A stretch of DNA of 64,000 bases. Source: Pedobacter sp. Leaf250. GTDB taxonomy: Bacteria > Bacteroidota > Bacteroidia > Sphingobacteriales > Sphingobacteriaceae. How positions within the stretch are numbered: position 1 is the first letter of the stretch; the number at the start of each line of letters is the position of its first letter. Below, one piece after another: positions 28,646 to 36,435 of the stretch. Location: contig NZ_CAKLBU010000015.1 in the NCBI RefSeq assembly GCF_920984735.1, positions 1-64,000 on the forward strand, read 5' to 3'. Both the position numbers and the translations under genes were made by a program. The notes beneath the pieces are model-generated. The model searched no databases and was not told the DNA's origin. It worked only from the letters and a program-made list of their open reading frames with translations.

Positions 28646-28870
28646 GTTAAAGGTTGAAAGTTAAAAGTTTTAGGTTTAAGCGTCTAGCCTTTTAACCCAT
28701 AACCTGCAACTCATAACACAGTTAAAGGTTGAAAGTTAAAAGTTTTAGATTTAAACGTCTAGCCTTTTAACCCATAACCTATAACTCACAACACAGTTAA
28801 AGGTTGAAAGTTAAAAGTTTTAGATTTAAACGTCTAGCCTTTTAACCCATAACCTGTAACTCATAACAAA
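28646..28870 (+). repeat. three tandem 75-bp repeats filling the VWA-ATPase spacer
   Basis: Units 28646-28720, 28721-28795 and 28796-28870 begin GTTAAAGGTTGAAAGTTAAA and differ at only a few positions (e.g. AGGTTTAAGCG versus AGATTTAAACG). Each unit is an imperfect inverted repeat: 7-nt units GTTAAAG GTTGAAA GTTAAAA on the left, an apex around CGTCTAG, and the complement TTTTAACCCATAACC on the right. The array starts directly at the VWA stop codon and ends 5 bp before the ATPase ATG. Confidence 0.95.
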
Positions 28871-28875
28871 GATAT

Positions 28876-30363
28876 ATGCAAAACACAACTTTAGGCCAAT
28901 TAAAGGCAACAAATTATAAATCAAGATCAGTTAAAGAAGAATTAAGAGAAAACCTGATCAAAGTTCTTCGAGATAAAAAAACTGAATTTGAAGGAATTAT
29001 AGGTTACGATGAAACCGTTATTCCAGAGTTGCAGACGGCAATTCTCTCTCGCCACAACATCTTACTTTTAGGTTTACGTGGCCAGGCGAAGACAAGGATT
29101 GCCCGTTTAATGGTTAATCTTTTGGATGAATATGTGCCTTATGTTGCTGGTAGTGAAATTTTCGATGACCCATTAAACCCCATTTCATGGTATGCCAAAC
29201 ATGAAATTGCGACCAAGGGCGATGATACCGAAATTGCCTGGTTACATCGCAGCGAACGTTACACCGAAAAGTTGGCTACGCCAGATGTTACCGTTGCCGA
29301 TTTAATTGGCGATGTTGACCCGATTAAAGCCGCCACATTAAAGTTAACCTATAATGATGAGCGTGTAATTCACTTCGGATTGATTCCCAGGGCACACCGC
29401 AGCATTTTCGTGATCAACGAATTGCCCGATTTGCAAGCCCGTATTCAGGTGGCTTTGTTTAATATGTTACAGGAAAAAGACATTCAAATTCGTGGTTTCA
29501 AATTACGCTTGCCTTTAGATATTCAGTTTGTATTTACCGCAAATCCGGAAGATTACACTAATCGTGGTAGCATTGTTACGCCATTGAAAGATAGGATCGA
29601 AAGTCAGATTTTAACACATTATCCAAAAAGCATTGAAATCTCCCGCAAAATTACTTTCCAGGAAGCGAAGCTAACGGCAGAGCAAAAAGAAAATATCGAG
29701 GCCGATGGCTTAGTTAAAGATTTGGTTGAACAAATTGCTTTTGAAGCACGTAAAAGTGAATATATCGATCAAAAATCAGGTGTTTCGGCAAGGTTAACCA
29801 TTTCAGCTTTTGAAAATTTAATCAGTACCGCTGAACGTAGAATGTTAATTTCAGGTGAGAAAAGTACAGTTGTGAGGCTGGCAGATTTAGCTGGCATTAT
29901 TCCAGCGATAACAGGAAAAATTGAGTTGGTATACGAGGGTGAACTGGAAGGTCCGGCGCATGTTGCCACAACTTTAATCGGCAAAGCTGTTAAAACTTTA
30001 TTTGCCCGTTATTTTCCCGATCCTGAAAAAGCGAAGAAAACGAAAACGGCTAATCCATACACTGAAATTACCGAATGGTTTACCGAAGGAAATAATTTAG
30101 ATGTTACCGATACTTTAACAAATTCACAATATAAAAAAGCGTTGATGTCAGTACCAAGTCTTTACGATTTGGTTAAGAAATTCCATCCAAAATTGAGTGA
30201 AAACCAGACTTTACTTTTAATGGAATTCGTTTTGCATGGTTTAGCTGAATATTCGCAATTGAGCAAAAACTTTTTAAATGGTGGTTTCGGATTTTCTGAT
30301 ATGTTTGGCAGTTTATTCAATGCCGAATTTGATGAGGAAGAAGATGAAGACGATTTTAGATAG
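28876..30363 (+). CDS. MoxR / Mg-chelatase-I-like AAA+ ATPase
   Basis: 495 aa. Walker A-like LLLGLRGQAKTRIAR (near 60-74), Walker B VINELPDLQARIQ (near 178), sensor FTANPEDYTNRG (near 217), arginine-finger-type PLKDRIESQI. C-terminal residues about 380-495 are a helical extension ending in an acidic tail (DEEEDEDDF). The Walker B carries N rather than D just before the Glu (VINE), as in several Mg-chelatase relatives. It should form hexamers and work with the VWA protein encoded upstream. Confidence 0.85.
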   Translation: MQNTTLGQLKATNYKSRSVKEELRENLIKVLRDKKTEFEGIIGYDETVIPELQTAILSRHNILLLGLRGQAKTRIARLMVNLLDEYVPYVAGSEIFDDPLNPISWYAKHEIATKGDDTEIAWLHRSERYTEKLATPDVTVADLIGDVDPIKAATLKLTYNDERVIHFGLIPRAHRSIFVINELPDLQARIQVALFNMLQEKDIQIRGFKLRLPLDIQFVFTANPEDYTNRGSIVTPLKDRIESQILTHYPKSIEISRKITFQEAKLTAEQKENIEADGLVKDLVEQIAFEARKSEYIDQKSGVSARLTISAFENLISTAERRMLISGEKSTVVRLADLAGIIPAITGKIELVYEGELEGPAHVATTLIGKAVKTLFARYFPDPEKAKKTKTANPYTEITEWFTEGNNLDVTDTLTNSQYKKALMSVPSLYDLVKKFHPKLSENQTLLLMEFVLHGLAEYSQLSKNFLNGGFGFSDMFGSLFNAEFDEEEDEDDFR

Positions 30364-30385
30364 AAATTAAATTATACATTTTACT

Positions 30386-30433
30386 AGCTTTGATATTTCT
30401 TTCTAACAGGAGAGAAATATCAAAGCTTTTTTA
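30386..30433 (+). terminator. intrinsic terminator after the ATPase gene
   Basis: AGCTTTGATATTTCT (30386-30400) and AGAAATATCAAAGCT (30413-30427) form a perfect 15-bp stem with a 12-nt loop, followed by TTTTTTA. Confidence 0.85.
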
Positions 30434-30452
30434 TTTTAAAATAAACCTTTAA

Positions 30453-31697
30453 ATGGGAAGATTACCTTTCATTATTGCAGCCTGCATACTCATTACCGCC
30501 TTCGATATTTATTGCTTCAATGCCTTGATGGCCGTATTTAAAAACTGGAAACCGCGAACCAAAAAAATCTTCGGGATTTTATACTGGACGTTCAGTGTGC
30601 TTTTAATTGTTGGCATTTTTGCAGGTATCTACCTTAATCTTTTCCTAACTCTCCGGGCCATTATACTCGTGGCTTTCTTTTTAACCGTTGCCTGCAAAAT
30701 GGCTATGCTTCCTTTTTTGGTGATAGATGATTTACGCAGATTATTTATCAGGCTTTTTAAGAAGAAAGAAGTGGTCAAGGATCAGCCCATCAGTGAGGCA
30801 GAACCAATATCCCGTTCAGAATTTTTGGTGAAAGCTGGTTTAGTGGCGGCGGCAGTTCCTTTAACTTCTTTGAGTTGGGGCATCATTTCCGGGGCTTACG
30901 ATTACCAAGTAAGAAAAGTGAATTTGATTCTTCCAAATCTTCCAAAAGCTTTTGACGGGATAACCATGGCACAAATTTCAGATATTCATTCGGGGAGTTT
31001 TTATAATAAAACGGCTGTTAAGGGTGGTGTTGAAATGCTGATGGCGCAAAAACCAGATTTTGTTTTCTTCACCGGCGATTTAGTGAACAACCTTACCAAC
31101 GAAGTTAGAGATTATCAGGATATTTTCTCGAAAGTAAAAGCACCATTGGGCGTTTATTCCTCACTAGGAAACCACGATTATGGTGATTATTATTTTGGGA
31201 AAGAATCATCACCTGCTAAGGTTAAAAACCTAAAAGATATGGTTGATGTGCACAAAATAATGGGTTATGACCTATTGATGAATGAAAACCGCAGATTGAA
31301 AGTAGACGGAGAAGAAATCGGCATTTTAGGCATTGAAAACTGGGGCATGGGCCGCTTTCCAAAATATGGCAAGATGGAATTGGCAGTGAAAGATACGGAT
31401 GATTTACCTGTTAAACTCTTATTAAGTCACGATCCATCGCATTGGCGTGGCGAGGTTTTAGAAAAATATCCGCAAATCGATGCCATGTTTAGTGGCCATA
31501 CACATGGAATGCAGTTTGGGGTTCGCTTAAAAGAATATCAATGGAGCCCGGTACAATATATTTACAAAGAGTGGGCAGGCTTATACCAGGAACAGAAACA
31601 ACAGCTTTACGTAAACGTTGGTTATGGTTTCTTAGGTTACCCAGGACGGGTTGGAGTTTTGCCAGAGATTACAGTTTTTACCTTGAAGAGAGGATAG
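30453..31697 (+). CDS. membrane-anchored metallophosphoesterase
   Basis: 414 aa. Three hydrophobic helices at about 5-25, 38-62 and 66-92, then a basic cytoplasmic-like linker and a fourth hydrophobic stretch near 127-145. The calcineurin-like domain follows: QISDIHSG (near 174), FTGDLVNN (near 204), SLGNHDYGDYY (near 235), LLSHDPSHW, and FSGHTHGMQ (near 348). All metal ligands (D, H, D, N, H, H) are visible. The layout resembles YkuE/YaeI-type UDP-2,3-diacylglucosamine or lipid phosphoesterases; substrate not assigned. Confidence 0.9.
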   Translation: MGRLPFIIAACILITAFDIYCFNALMAVFKNWKPRTKKIFGILYWTFSVLLIVGIFAGIYLNLFLTLRAIILVAFFLTVACKMAMLPFLVIDDLRRLFIRLFKKKEVVKDQPISEAEPISRSEFLVKAGLVAAAVPLTSLSWGIISGAYDYQVRKVNLILPNLPKAFDGITMAQISDIHSGSFYNKTAVKGGVEMLMAQKPDFVFFTGDLVNNLTNEVRDYQDIFSKVKAPLGVYSSLGNHDYGDYYFGKESSPAKVKNLKDMVDVHKIMGYDLLMNENRRLKVDGEEIGILGIENWGMGRFPKYGKMELAVKDTDDLPVKLLLSHDPSHWRGEVLEKYPQIDAMFSGHTHGMQFGVRLKEYQWSPVQYIYKEWAGLYQEQKQQLYVNVGYGFLGYPGRVGVLPEITVFTLKRG

Positions 31698-31703
31698 AAA
31701 ATG

Positions 31704-31769
31704 AGTGAATGATTGAATGAGTGAGTTATCTGCCAACACAAAAAACATTCAATCATTCAATCATTCACT
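31704..31769. repeat. perfect 17-bp inverted repeat of GAATGATT units between convergent genes
   Basis: AGTGAATGATTGAATGA (31704-31720) and its exact complement TCATTCAATCATTCACT (31753-31769), 32-nt loop. The arms are themselves 4/8-bp periodic. The position between the convergent metallophosphoesterase and response-regulator genes suits a bidirectional terminator, though GC content is low and a T tract (AATTTTTC) exists only on the plus side. Confidence 0.7.
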
Positions 31770-31779
31770 TAATAATTTT

Positions 31780-32469
31780 TCAACCCGCATTAAAACGATA
31801 CCCTACTCCTCTAACAGTTTGCAATAACTGCGGATTATCAGGATTTAACTCAATCTTTTTACGTAAACGAACGATGTGCATGTCTAATGTACGTGTGTTC
31901 ACATCAGAATTATAACCCCAAACCACCAACATCAATTCATCACGATTGATCACTTTACCCGGATTACGCAAGAAATAAAGCAAAATACGGTTTTCTAAAA
32001 TCGTAAGCTCAATTTTCTTTCCATCTCTGAATAAAGTATGAATATTCGGATGGTGTTCCATATTACCAAAACGATGGATTTCGGCAGTATCTTTATTTAC
32101 AATAAACTTTACTTTGCTTTCCAGCATCGCCACCAAAACATCCATGTTAAAAGGTTTTGTAATATAGTCTGATGCACCAAAATTATAAGCATCAATTTTA
32201 TCTACATCCTGTGCCTTTGCTGTCATCATAATGATCAGGTTTTCAAAACCCTGTTTGCGTACGTGCTCGCAAACCTCTGCACCCTGCTTCCCTGGCATCA
32301 TCCAGTCTAGTAACACAATATCAGGTTGATCAGCTAAAATCATTCGCTCGCCCGATTCTCCATCGTTGGCTTCCAACACATTATAGCCTTCTGTTTTTAA
32401 TCGGTGTGCTACCAAAAAGCGAAGATTTTCATCATCTTCAACAATTAATATTTTTACTTCTTTAGACAT
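31780..32469 (-). CDS. OmpR/PhoB-family response regulator
   Basis: 229 aa. Receiver domain 1-120: acidic pocket EDDEN (11-15), phospho-acceptor Asp55 in IVLLDWMMPG, Thr in MMTAKAQ, Lys in YITKPFN. Winged-helix DNA-binding domain about 130-229, with recognition segment NTRTLDMHIVRLRKK and the final VRGVGYRF. It is the likely partner of the histidine kinase 142 bp upstream. Confidence 0.95.
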   Translation of the reverse strand: MSKEVKILIVEDDENLRFLVAHRLKTEGYNVLEANDGESGERMILADQPDIVLLDWMMPGKQGAEVCEHVRKQGFENLIIMMTAKAQDVDKIDAYNFGASDYITKPFNMDVLVAMLESKVKFIVNKDTAEIHRFGNMEHHPNIHTLFRDGKKIELTILENRILLYFLRNPGKVINRDELMLVVWGYNSDVNTRTLDMHIVRLRKKIELNPDNPQLLQTVRGVGYRFNAG

Positions 32470-32472
32470 TAT

Positions 32473-32543
32473 TTGTGTATTTATGTTGTAAAGTTCGAAG
32501 GTTGAAATGTTAAAAGTTGTTCAAATACACAACAATCGAACTT
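32473..32543. repeat. inverted repeat in the kinase-regulator spacer
   Basis: TTGTGTATTT (32473-32482) is complementary to AAATACACAA (32523-32532), and AAAGTTCGA (32490-32498) to TCGAACTTT (32535-32543). Between them are phased units such as GGTTGAAATGTTAAAAGTTG. Another phased stretch (ACTTTTTACTTTTCACTTCC) follows at about 32586-32605. The combination resembles the GTT-phased family and would place a hairpin just before the regulator start codon. Confidence 0.55.
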
Positions 32544-32611
32544 TATAGTATTTAATTCTAATTATTCAATTAAAAGTAGCACAAAACTTTTTACTTTTCA
32601 CTTCCTACTTT

Positions 32612-34279
32612 TTAACTATTATAAGGCAGCACAATTTTAAATTCCGTGCCGTTGCCTACTTTGCTTTTTACCGAGATTTCTCCCTGCATAAAGTTAACCA
32701 GTTCTTTGCAGAAAGCCAAACCTAAGCCTACACTCCCCATCTGGTTATATTCATTCTGTATCCTGAAGAATTTTTTAAAGATATTATTTAATTCCGACGA
32801 TGGTATTCCAATGCCTTTATCTGCAAAACGAAAAACCAAAACCCCTTTAATTAATTTCGCACTGATATGCAATTTTTTATTAGCAGGTTTTGAGTATTTG
32901 TAAGCATTTTCAGCCAGGTTATCAAACAAGCTACCAAGTAACACTGGATCGGTAATAAAGGTTTTAAAACCGAGCACCTCATAAGTGATCTTAAAATCTG
33001 GATGTTTTAGAGTGTGCGATTCAATTGTACTTTCTATAAAATCTTCAATATTTACCTGCTCCTGATTTAACTTTATCGCCTTATTTTCAATTTGCGTAAA
33101 GGCCAGCAATTTGTTCATTAAACCGTTCAATTTATCGGCTTCTTCATCTAAAATTTTGCCATAAAGTTGCTGTTCTTTTTGACTTAATGCTGTTGCGCTT
33201 TTAATATTGTTTCCTGCAATTTTAATCACACTAACAGGCGTTTTAAACTCATGGGTAAGGTTATTTACAAAATCGTATTGCAGCTTAAACATTTTGCTAT
33301 TGATGTTTAGGTTTCGGTAAATTAAAAAGGCCACCAATAATAACACACCATATACCAGTAAAAGCACCAAGGCAATAGGCATGAAATAGATAAATATTTC
33401 TTTTTTGATGTATGATTTTGAGGAAGTAAAATACAATTTGAAATCAGAAAATGCGCCTGGCAAGGCAATTTCAGTGGTCATGTTTTCATCCGATGTATCA
33501 ATCGGATCGTAGGTTAGTGGCTCTACTTCAATTTTTTGGTATAACAGCGGGCGTGTGTTGATCACCTTAATTTTATTCGGATCGAGTTGAAACACGAGCA
33601 TATCCTGCTGATAAACCGGTAACGGATCGAGCTTACGTCTCATCATATCCTTATAAATCTTCAAGTCTTCTCTTCGCGGAATATTGAGATAGGTGATTTT
33701 ATTGGATTTAACCACCGAAAAATTGGTAAAAAGTTCTTCCTGTGTAGGTACTGCAGCGGTATCCAACTGATCGACAAAGGTGACTAATTTATAAGCCATG
33801 GCATTAAAATCATCTCCTACTTTGAATGATCTGGTATCATATTCGGAAAATAACTTTACCGAATCAGGATCGACAGTTTTGCCGAACTGGAGGATGGATT
33901 TGGGCCCAATGGATAAATTACCGACATTCATACCATCCTTTACTGCAATGTTTTTTACCTCGGTATCGTAAAAAGTAACTTTGGAAATGAATGGGTATTT
34001 GATGGTAACCGTATCTACAAATTTGGCCGCCGTAGCCGAATCCAAAAAGCCATTGTAATAAGAAATTTCAGGCATTTTGTTCTGAAAAAAGTCGTTGTAA
34101 GATTTAATGCTTTGCTCTAAAACATTTACTTTTTCTGATACAAATTCATTCTCGATAGATTTTTTACTGAAGTTAAATGCTAAAAATAACGATAGAATAA
34201 ATAGAATGGAAATGAGTACAATAAAGGTAACGCCAAGCGAGAAATTCTTCCGATAACCACTTTTTTTGTCTAGAGCCAT
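32612..34279 (-). CDS. sensor histidine kinase
   Basis: 555-aa membrane kinase. TM1 at about 15-37; periplasmic sensor domain about 40-295 without a recognised fold; TM2 about 298-325. HisKA contains NLTHEFKTPVSVIK (phospho-His near 343). HATPase_c has N box LFDNLAENAYKYSKP, G1 FADKGIGIP, F box KFFRI and G2 GSVGLGLAFCKELV. The start codon is 3 bp after the stop of the S9-like lipoprotein gene, so the two are translationally coupled, which points to joint sensing. Confidence 0.94.
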   Translation of the reverse strand: MALDKKSGYRKNFSLGVTFIVLISILFILSLFLAFNFSKKSIENEFVSEKVNVLEQSIKSYNDFFQNKMPEISYYNGFLDSATAAKFVDTVTIKYPFISKVTFYDTEVKNIAVKDGMNVGNLSIGPKSILQFGKTVDPDSVKLFSEYDTRSFKVGDDFNAMAYKLVTFVDQLDTAAVPTQEELFTNFSVVKSNKITYLNIPRREDLKIYKDMMRRKLDPLPVYQQDMLVFQLDPNKIKVINTRPLLYQKIEVEPLTYDPIDTSDENMTTEIALPGAFSDFKLYFTSSKSYIKKEIFIYFMPIALVLLLVYGVLLLVAFLIYRNLNINSKMFKLQYDFVNNLTHEFKTPVSVIKIAGNNIKSATALSQKEQQLYGKILDEEADKLNGLMNKLLAFTQIENKAIKLNQEQVNIEDFIESTIESHTLKHPDFKITYEVLGFKTFITDPVLLGSLFDNLAENAYKYSKPANKKLHISAKLIKGVLVFRFADKGIGIPSSELNNIFKKFFRIQNEYNQMGSVGLGLAFCKELVNFMQGEISVKSKVGNGTEFKIVLPYNS

Positions 34280-34282
34280 AAT

Positions 34283-36169
34283 TTATTTCTTGCTCAGATT
34301 GGTTTTTAAAAATTCTTCCAATGCTTTATACAATGCTGCTCTGCCTTGTTGGCGCAACACCGGGTTTGGTCCTTCTTCTTTTTCTATATAAGTTACCGGA
34401 ACATTTCTTTTTTTCAATTCCTTAATAAACTGCACACCTTCAGCTACGTTTACACGTGGATCTTTAGGATTTTGAGCGATAAAAAGCGGCGCTTTAAAAC
34501 GATCGGCATGGAAAACTGGTGAAGCAAAACGCATATAATCAGTATCGGTTACCGGGTTGCCAATAATTTCATAATACATCTGTAGGTTCGATTTTAAGAA
34601 CGGAGGAATGGTTTTCAGGTAACTGAATAAATTAATTACTCCAGAATTTGATCCGCCGCAACTATAAAGATCGGGATTTTTATACAAACAATTTAATGCA
34701 ATGTAACCACCGAAACCATTGCCATAAATGGCCACTTTTTTGGGATTTGCAATTTGTTGTTTAACCAGCCACCTCACTCCATCGTTTACATCTTCTTGAA
34801 TTTTATCGCTCCATTGTTTAAAACCAGCAGCATAAAATGATTTTCCATACCCTGTAGATCCTCTGTAGTTTACTTGTAAAACAGCATAACCACGACTAGC
34901 CAAAAACTGAACTTCGGCATTATAACCCCAACTATTTCTTCCACCCGGACCATTATGTGGCAGTACAACAACAGGCAAATTTGTTGCTTTTTTGTTTCTT
35001 GGTAATGTTAAATATCCATTAATGGTTAAACTATCTTGACTTTTAAAGCTTATCGGCTTCATATCACTCATCATATCTTCCTTAATTGATGAATTGATAT
35101 CAGTCAGCTTTTTCAATTTATTTTCACTTGCCGTGTACAAGTAGTACGAACCTGGATTTTTATCGGTAAAAGTTCTGATCACAAAAACCTTTTCCATCTT
35201 GTCTTTATCCATTATTCGCCATTCAGAACCTGGCAACAACAAGTCGATCTTACTATAAATATCCCTAGAATTATTATCCAAATAGAACTTTTCCTTTTTC
35301 CAGGTTTCGCAGGTAACAAACAACATTTTCTTCTGTGCTTTGGAGTATCTGGCATCCACAACATTTAAAGTATCATTTGCAAAAAGCACTTTTTTCTCCT
35401 TTCCTGTTTTTAAATCGAGAGATACCAAAGCATTTTTATCTCTATTTACACTCGATATTGCATAGAGTACATTCGTTTCTTGCTCAGAAAAAGCAACAGG
35501 CTGAAAAGTGGTTTCGAAGTTATTTGTTAATACTGGCTGAAAAGATTGATTTTCATTTTCACGGTATAATAGAGTTTCGTTAACACCATCGCTGGCAACA
35601 GCTATTTTTAAAACTCCCTTGTTGTCCGTCATCCACTCGGTAATATTTCCAGGATTTTTGGCTGCAATATCCATTTGCCCATTGCGAACATTTAACCGGT
35701 AAACATCAAAAACCGTGGAATCCCTTTTATTCGAAGCTACGATGATGTATTTATCATCAATCAATTGATCTTCTATAACTTTTAAACGCGTTTTTTCATT
35801 TGCACTTAGCTGAACCTGCTTACTCCCATCTTTATTAATGACAAAAATATCCGAACGTCGATCTTTTGATTCATCCTCGGTGTAATAAATCAATTCGTTA
35901 TTGCTGGTCCAAAAATGGAAGCTAATGGTTTTTTCAGTTAAGTGAGTAAGCTGAACGCTATTTCCGGTAGCTAAATTTTCAACAAAAAGATCTAGTTTTT
36001 TATCTTGAAGTTTCAGGTAAGATAAGCTTTTGCCATCAGGCGAAATGTGATAGTAAGCTTTATCAAATGTTTTGAAAAAATCATCTACAGGTATAGTTTC
36101 TCCTTTTTGCGGATTTTTACATCCCCAAATTGAAGCCACTAGAACAAATAAAATAATTCTCTTTAACAT
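34283..36169 (-). CDS. S9 prolyl-oligopeptidase-like lipoprotein lacking catalytic Ser and His
   Basis: About 628 aa from ATG 36169; a Met at 36184 is also in frame but lies within a few bases of a TATTTTTG -7 box. Lipobox ASIWGC. N-terminal WD/Tol-B-like propeller about 35-370, C-terminal alpha/beta hydrolase domain about 385-628 with VVLPHNGPGGRNSWGY and LQVNYRGSTGYGKSF. The nucleophile elbow expected as GxSxGG reads GNGFGG, so Ser is replaced by Gly (GGT codon). The Asp is kept (NPKDPRV). The His motif, usually EGHG, reads EEGPNPV. It is therefore a probable pseudoenzyme, acting perhaps as ligand binder for the adjacent kinase. Confidence 0.88.
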   Translation of the reverse strand: MLKRIILFVLVASIWGCKNPQKGETIPVDDFFKTFDKAYYHISPDGKSLSYLKLQDKKLDLFVENLATGNSVQLTHLTEKTISFHFWTSNNELIYYTEDESKDRRSDIFVINKDGSKQVQLSANEKTRLKVIEDQLIDDKYIIVASNKRDSTVFDVYRLNVRNGQMDIAAKNPGNITEWMTDNKGVLKIAVASDGVNETLLYRENENQSFQPVLTNNFETTFQPVAFSEQETNVLYAISSVNRDKNALVSLDLKTGKEKKVLFANDTLNVVDARYSKAQKKMLFVTCETWKKEKFYLDNNSRDIYSKIDLLLPGSEWRIMDKDKMEKVFVIRTFTDKNPGSYYLYTASENKLKKLTDINSSIKEDMMSDMKPISFKSQDSLTINGYLTLPRNKKATNLPVVVLPHNGPGGRNSWGYNAEVQFLASRGYAVLQVNYRGSTGYGKSFYAAGFKQWSDKIQEDVNDGVRWLVKQQIANPKKVAIYGNGFGGYIALNCLYKNPDLYSCGGSNSGVINLFSYLKTIPPFLKSNLQMYYEIIGNPVTDTDYMRFASPVFHADRFKAPLFIAQNPKDPRVNVAEGVQFIKELKKRNVPVTYIEKEEGPNPVLRQQGRAALYKALEEFLKTNLSKK

Positions 36170-36191
36170 AAATAAATTCCTCACGGGATGG

Positions 36192-36199
36192 CAAAAATA
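36192..36199 (-). promoter_or_regulatory. TAnnTTTG-type -7 box upstream of the S9-kinase operon
   Basis: Minus-strand TATTTTTG matches the Bacteroidota -7 consensus. No convincing -33 TTG at the usual distance is seen, so only the -7 element is claimed. Confidence 0.4.
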
Positions 36200-36435
36200 A
36201 TCATCCCTATTAGTTAACTACGCTTTACCCCAACAATGTTACTTATCAAAATAATTTACCAACGGGCTCAATTTAGTATTTAATAAATAGAGACAAAATA
36301 AAAAGCAGGTAACATTATTATTGGAATTTATCTGTATCAGTATTGCTTTAAACTAAATCCATTTAGCTAACATTTGCGTCTTAGGTTTTTCGCTTTCAGC
36401 GTTTTTAATTACATTTAAATATTCTACTTAGCATA

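Noticed and set aside
28646..28870. CRISPR-like array
   Set aside because: The three 75-bp units are directly adjacent with no unique spacers, and no cas genes exist in the window.
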